DNA of 6,454 bases from NCBI GenBank assembly GCA_035315125.1, contig DATFYI010000192.1, forward strand, positions 1 through 6,454, read 5' to 3'. Below, in pieces: positions 5,614 through 6,454 of this stretch. How positions within the stretch are numbered: position 1 is the first letter of the stretch; every line of letters starts with the position of its first letter. Source of the DNA: DATFYI01 sp035315125. Its GTDB lineage: Bacteria > Chloroflexota > Anaerolineae > Anaerolineales > Anaerolineaceae. The notes below the pieces were generated by a model that was given only the letters and a program-made list of their open reading frames with translations, ran no database searches and had not been told where the DNA came from. The translations under genes and the position numbers were made by a program.

Positions 5614-6454
5614 TTATCCCTCAGCCCGTTTTGATTTATAGTGGAAGCCACTCAAATCGCGTAATCGTTCAGCAGCGGTCTCTGGCGTCAGGTCACGTTG
5701 CGGCATGCCCAACATTTCAAAACCCACCATGAACTTTCTTACCGTAGCCGATCTCAATAGAGGCGGGTAAAAATGAGCATGAAGATGAGAGCCCGGATAA
5801 TTGCTCCCATCGCTAGGTTCCTGATGGAAGCCCATCGAGTAGGGAAAGGATATTTCAAACAAATTATCGTAGCGCGTGGTCACCTGGCCAACAATATCTG
5901 CCAGACCGCTTACCTCTCTGGTGGATAATTCAGGCAACGAGCCGGTATGCCGGTTGGCTACTAATAAGATCTCGAACGGCCAAACCGCCCAAAAGGGAAC
6001 CAAAGCGGTAAAAAGATCATTCGACGCCACCAGTCTATCTTTCTGAACCAGCTCGGCTTTAAGATAATCGCATAGTAAGCAATTGCCCTGGTCCTGATAG
6101 TAATCGTCCATCCGTACCAATTCCACAGCAGGCTCGTTAGGAATACGCCCGGTAGCCCAAACCTGGCTGTGGGGGTGTGGATTGGAACAACCCATCATGG
6201 CGCCTTTATTTTCAAAGACCTGCACATAATGGATATAATCCAGACGGCCCAGGTCAAAGGTTTGCGCCGTCCAGGCTTCTACCACAGCTTCCACTTCAGG
6301 CTGACCAAGCTCCGGCAAAGTCAAATCGTGCCGCGGAGAAAAACAAACAACCCGGCAAATCCCGGCCTCAGGCTCCGCTCTAAACAAACCACGCAACGGA
6401 ATTTCCTTTCCGGCTGTTTTTTCCGGCAACAATAGTGCTGGAAAGTCGTTATCG
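5614..6454 (-). CDS. galT: Galactose-1-phosphate uridylyltransferase, class I (5' partial)
   Basis: GalT exchanges UMP between UDP-glucose and galactose-1-phosphate in the Leloir pathway, in the cytoplasm. The frame is open to the right edge (last full codon 6453-6451) and starts visibly with DNDFPAL, which matches the TNDF-x-AL region of known GalT, so a TTG at 6432 is an internal Leu and not the start. About 279 residues are visible; roughly 70 are missing compared with the 348-residue E. coli protein, including the N-terminal zinc cysteines. Seen here, counting from the edge: SPRHDLTLPEL with the zinc-ligand His; VQVFENKGAMMGCSNPHPHSQVWA with the catalytic HPH triad (second His carries the UMP); a CLLCDY insert; SFPYSMGFHQEP; and the highly conserved tail LHAHFYPPLLRSATVRKFMVGFEML. 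The stop is TAA (5616-5614). Other Leloir genes would be expected to the right, but none is visible. Confidence 0.96.
   Translation of the reverse strand, partial: DNDFPALLLPEKTAGKEIPLRGLFRAEPEAGICRVVCFSPRHDLTLPELGQPEVEAVVEAWTAQTFDLGRLDYIHYVQVFENKGAMMGCSNPHPHSQVWATGRIPNEPAVELVRMDDYYQDQGNCLLCDYLKAELVQKDRLVASNDLFTALVPFWAVWPFEILLVANRHTGSLPELSTREVSGLADIVGQVTTRYDNLFEISFPYSMGFHQEPSDGSNYPGSHLHAHFYPPLLRSATVRKFMVGFEMLGMPQRDLTPETAAERLRDLSGFHYKSKRAEG

Noticed and set aside
6430..6432. TTG as the start of galT
   Set aside because: The frame continues upstream to the window edge with DNDFPAL, which matches the conserved GalT region before this point, so the TTG is an internal Leu codon.

Overview
The window carries six protein-coding genes plus the control sequences between them. 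Two of the genes run off the ends. Base composition is moderate, genes are tightly packed, and the protein styles are bacterial: HtrA-type proteases, an OmpR-type two-component pair, a DipZ-like redox protein, a lone deoxynucleoside kinase and a class I GalT. The mix and the sequence style resemble Chloroflexota of the Anaerolineae type, but that is an impression and not a demonstrated placement.

Layout: positions 1-1049 hold two overlapping plus-strand genes, the C-terminal part of an HtrA-like protease with a PDZ domain and a complete PDZ-less HtrA-like protease. They end at a strong hairpin terminator (1106-1142). An AT-rich gap with a good extended -10 promoter (1260-1288) leads to a deoxynucleoside kinase (1341-1976). 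Its stop codon overlaps, tail to tail, the stop codon of a minus-strand sensor histidine kinase (1973-3217). That kinase is the second gene of a two-gene operon led by an OmpR/PhoB-family response regulator (3256-3945).

Divergent from the regulator is a CcdA/DsbD-like membrane protein fused to a thioredoxin-like domain (4126-5424). The 180-bp region between the two divergent genes holds the most striking non-coding structure in the window: GTAA/TTAC elements at 4022, 4033, 4044, 4055, 4066 and 4088, all in one 11-bp register, arranged as a 48-bp imperfect dyad. Direct repeats at 11-bp spacing are what OmpR/PhoB regulators bind. The simplest reading is that the neighbouring regulator controls both itself and the redox gene from here.

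The convergent gap 5425-5613 has two palindromic elements and no clear terminator. It is followed by a minus-strand galactose-1-phosphate uridylyltransferase (galT) whose N-terminus lies beyond the right edge.

How the genes may work together: the proteases, the membrane-signal two-component system and the thiol-disulfide protein would all suit a cell-envelope protein quality programme. Only the two-component/redox pair shares visible control DNA. The kinase and GalT look like independent metabolic genes (nucleotide salvage and Leloir galactose metabolism).
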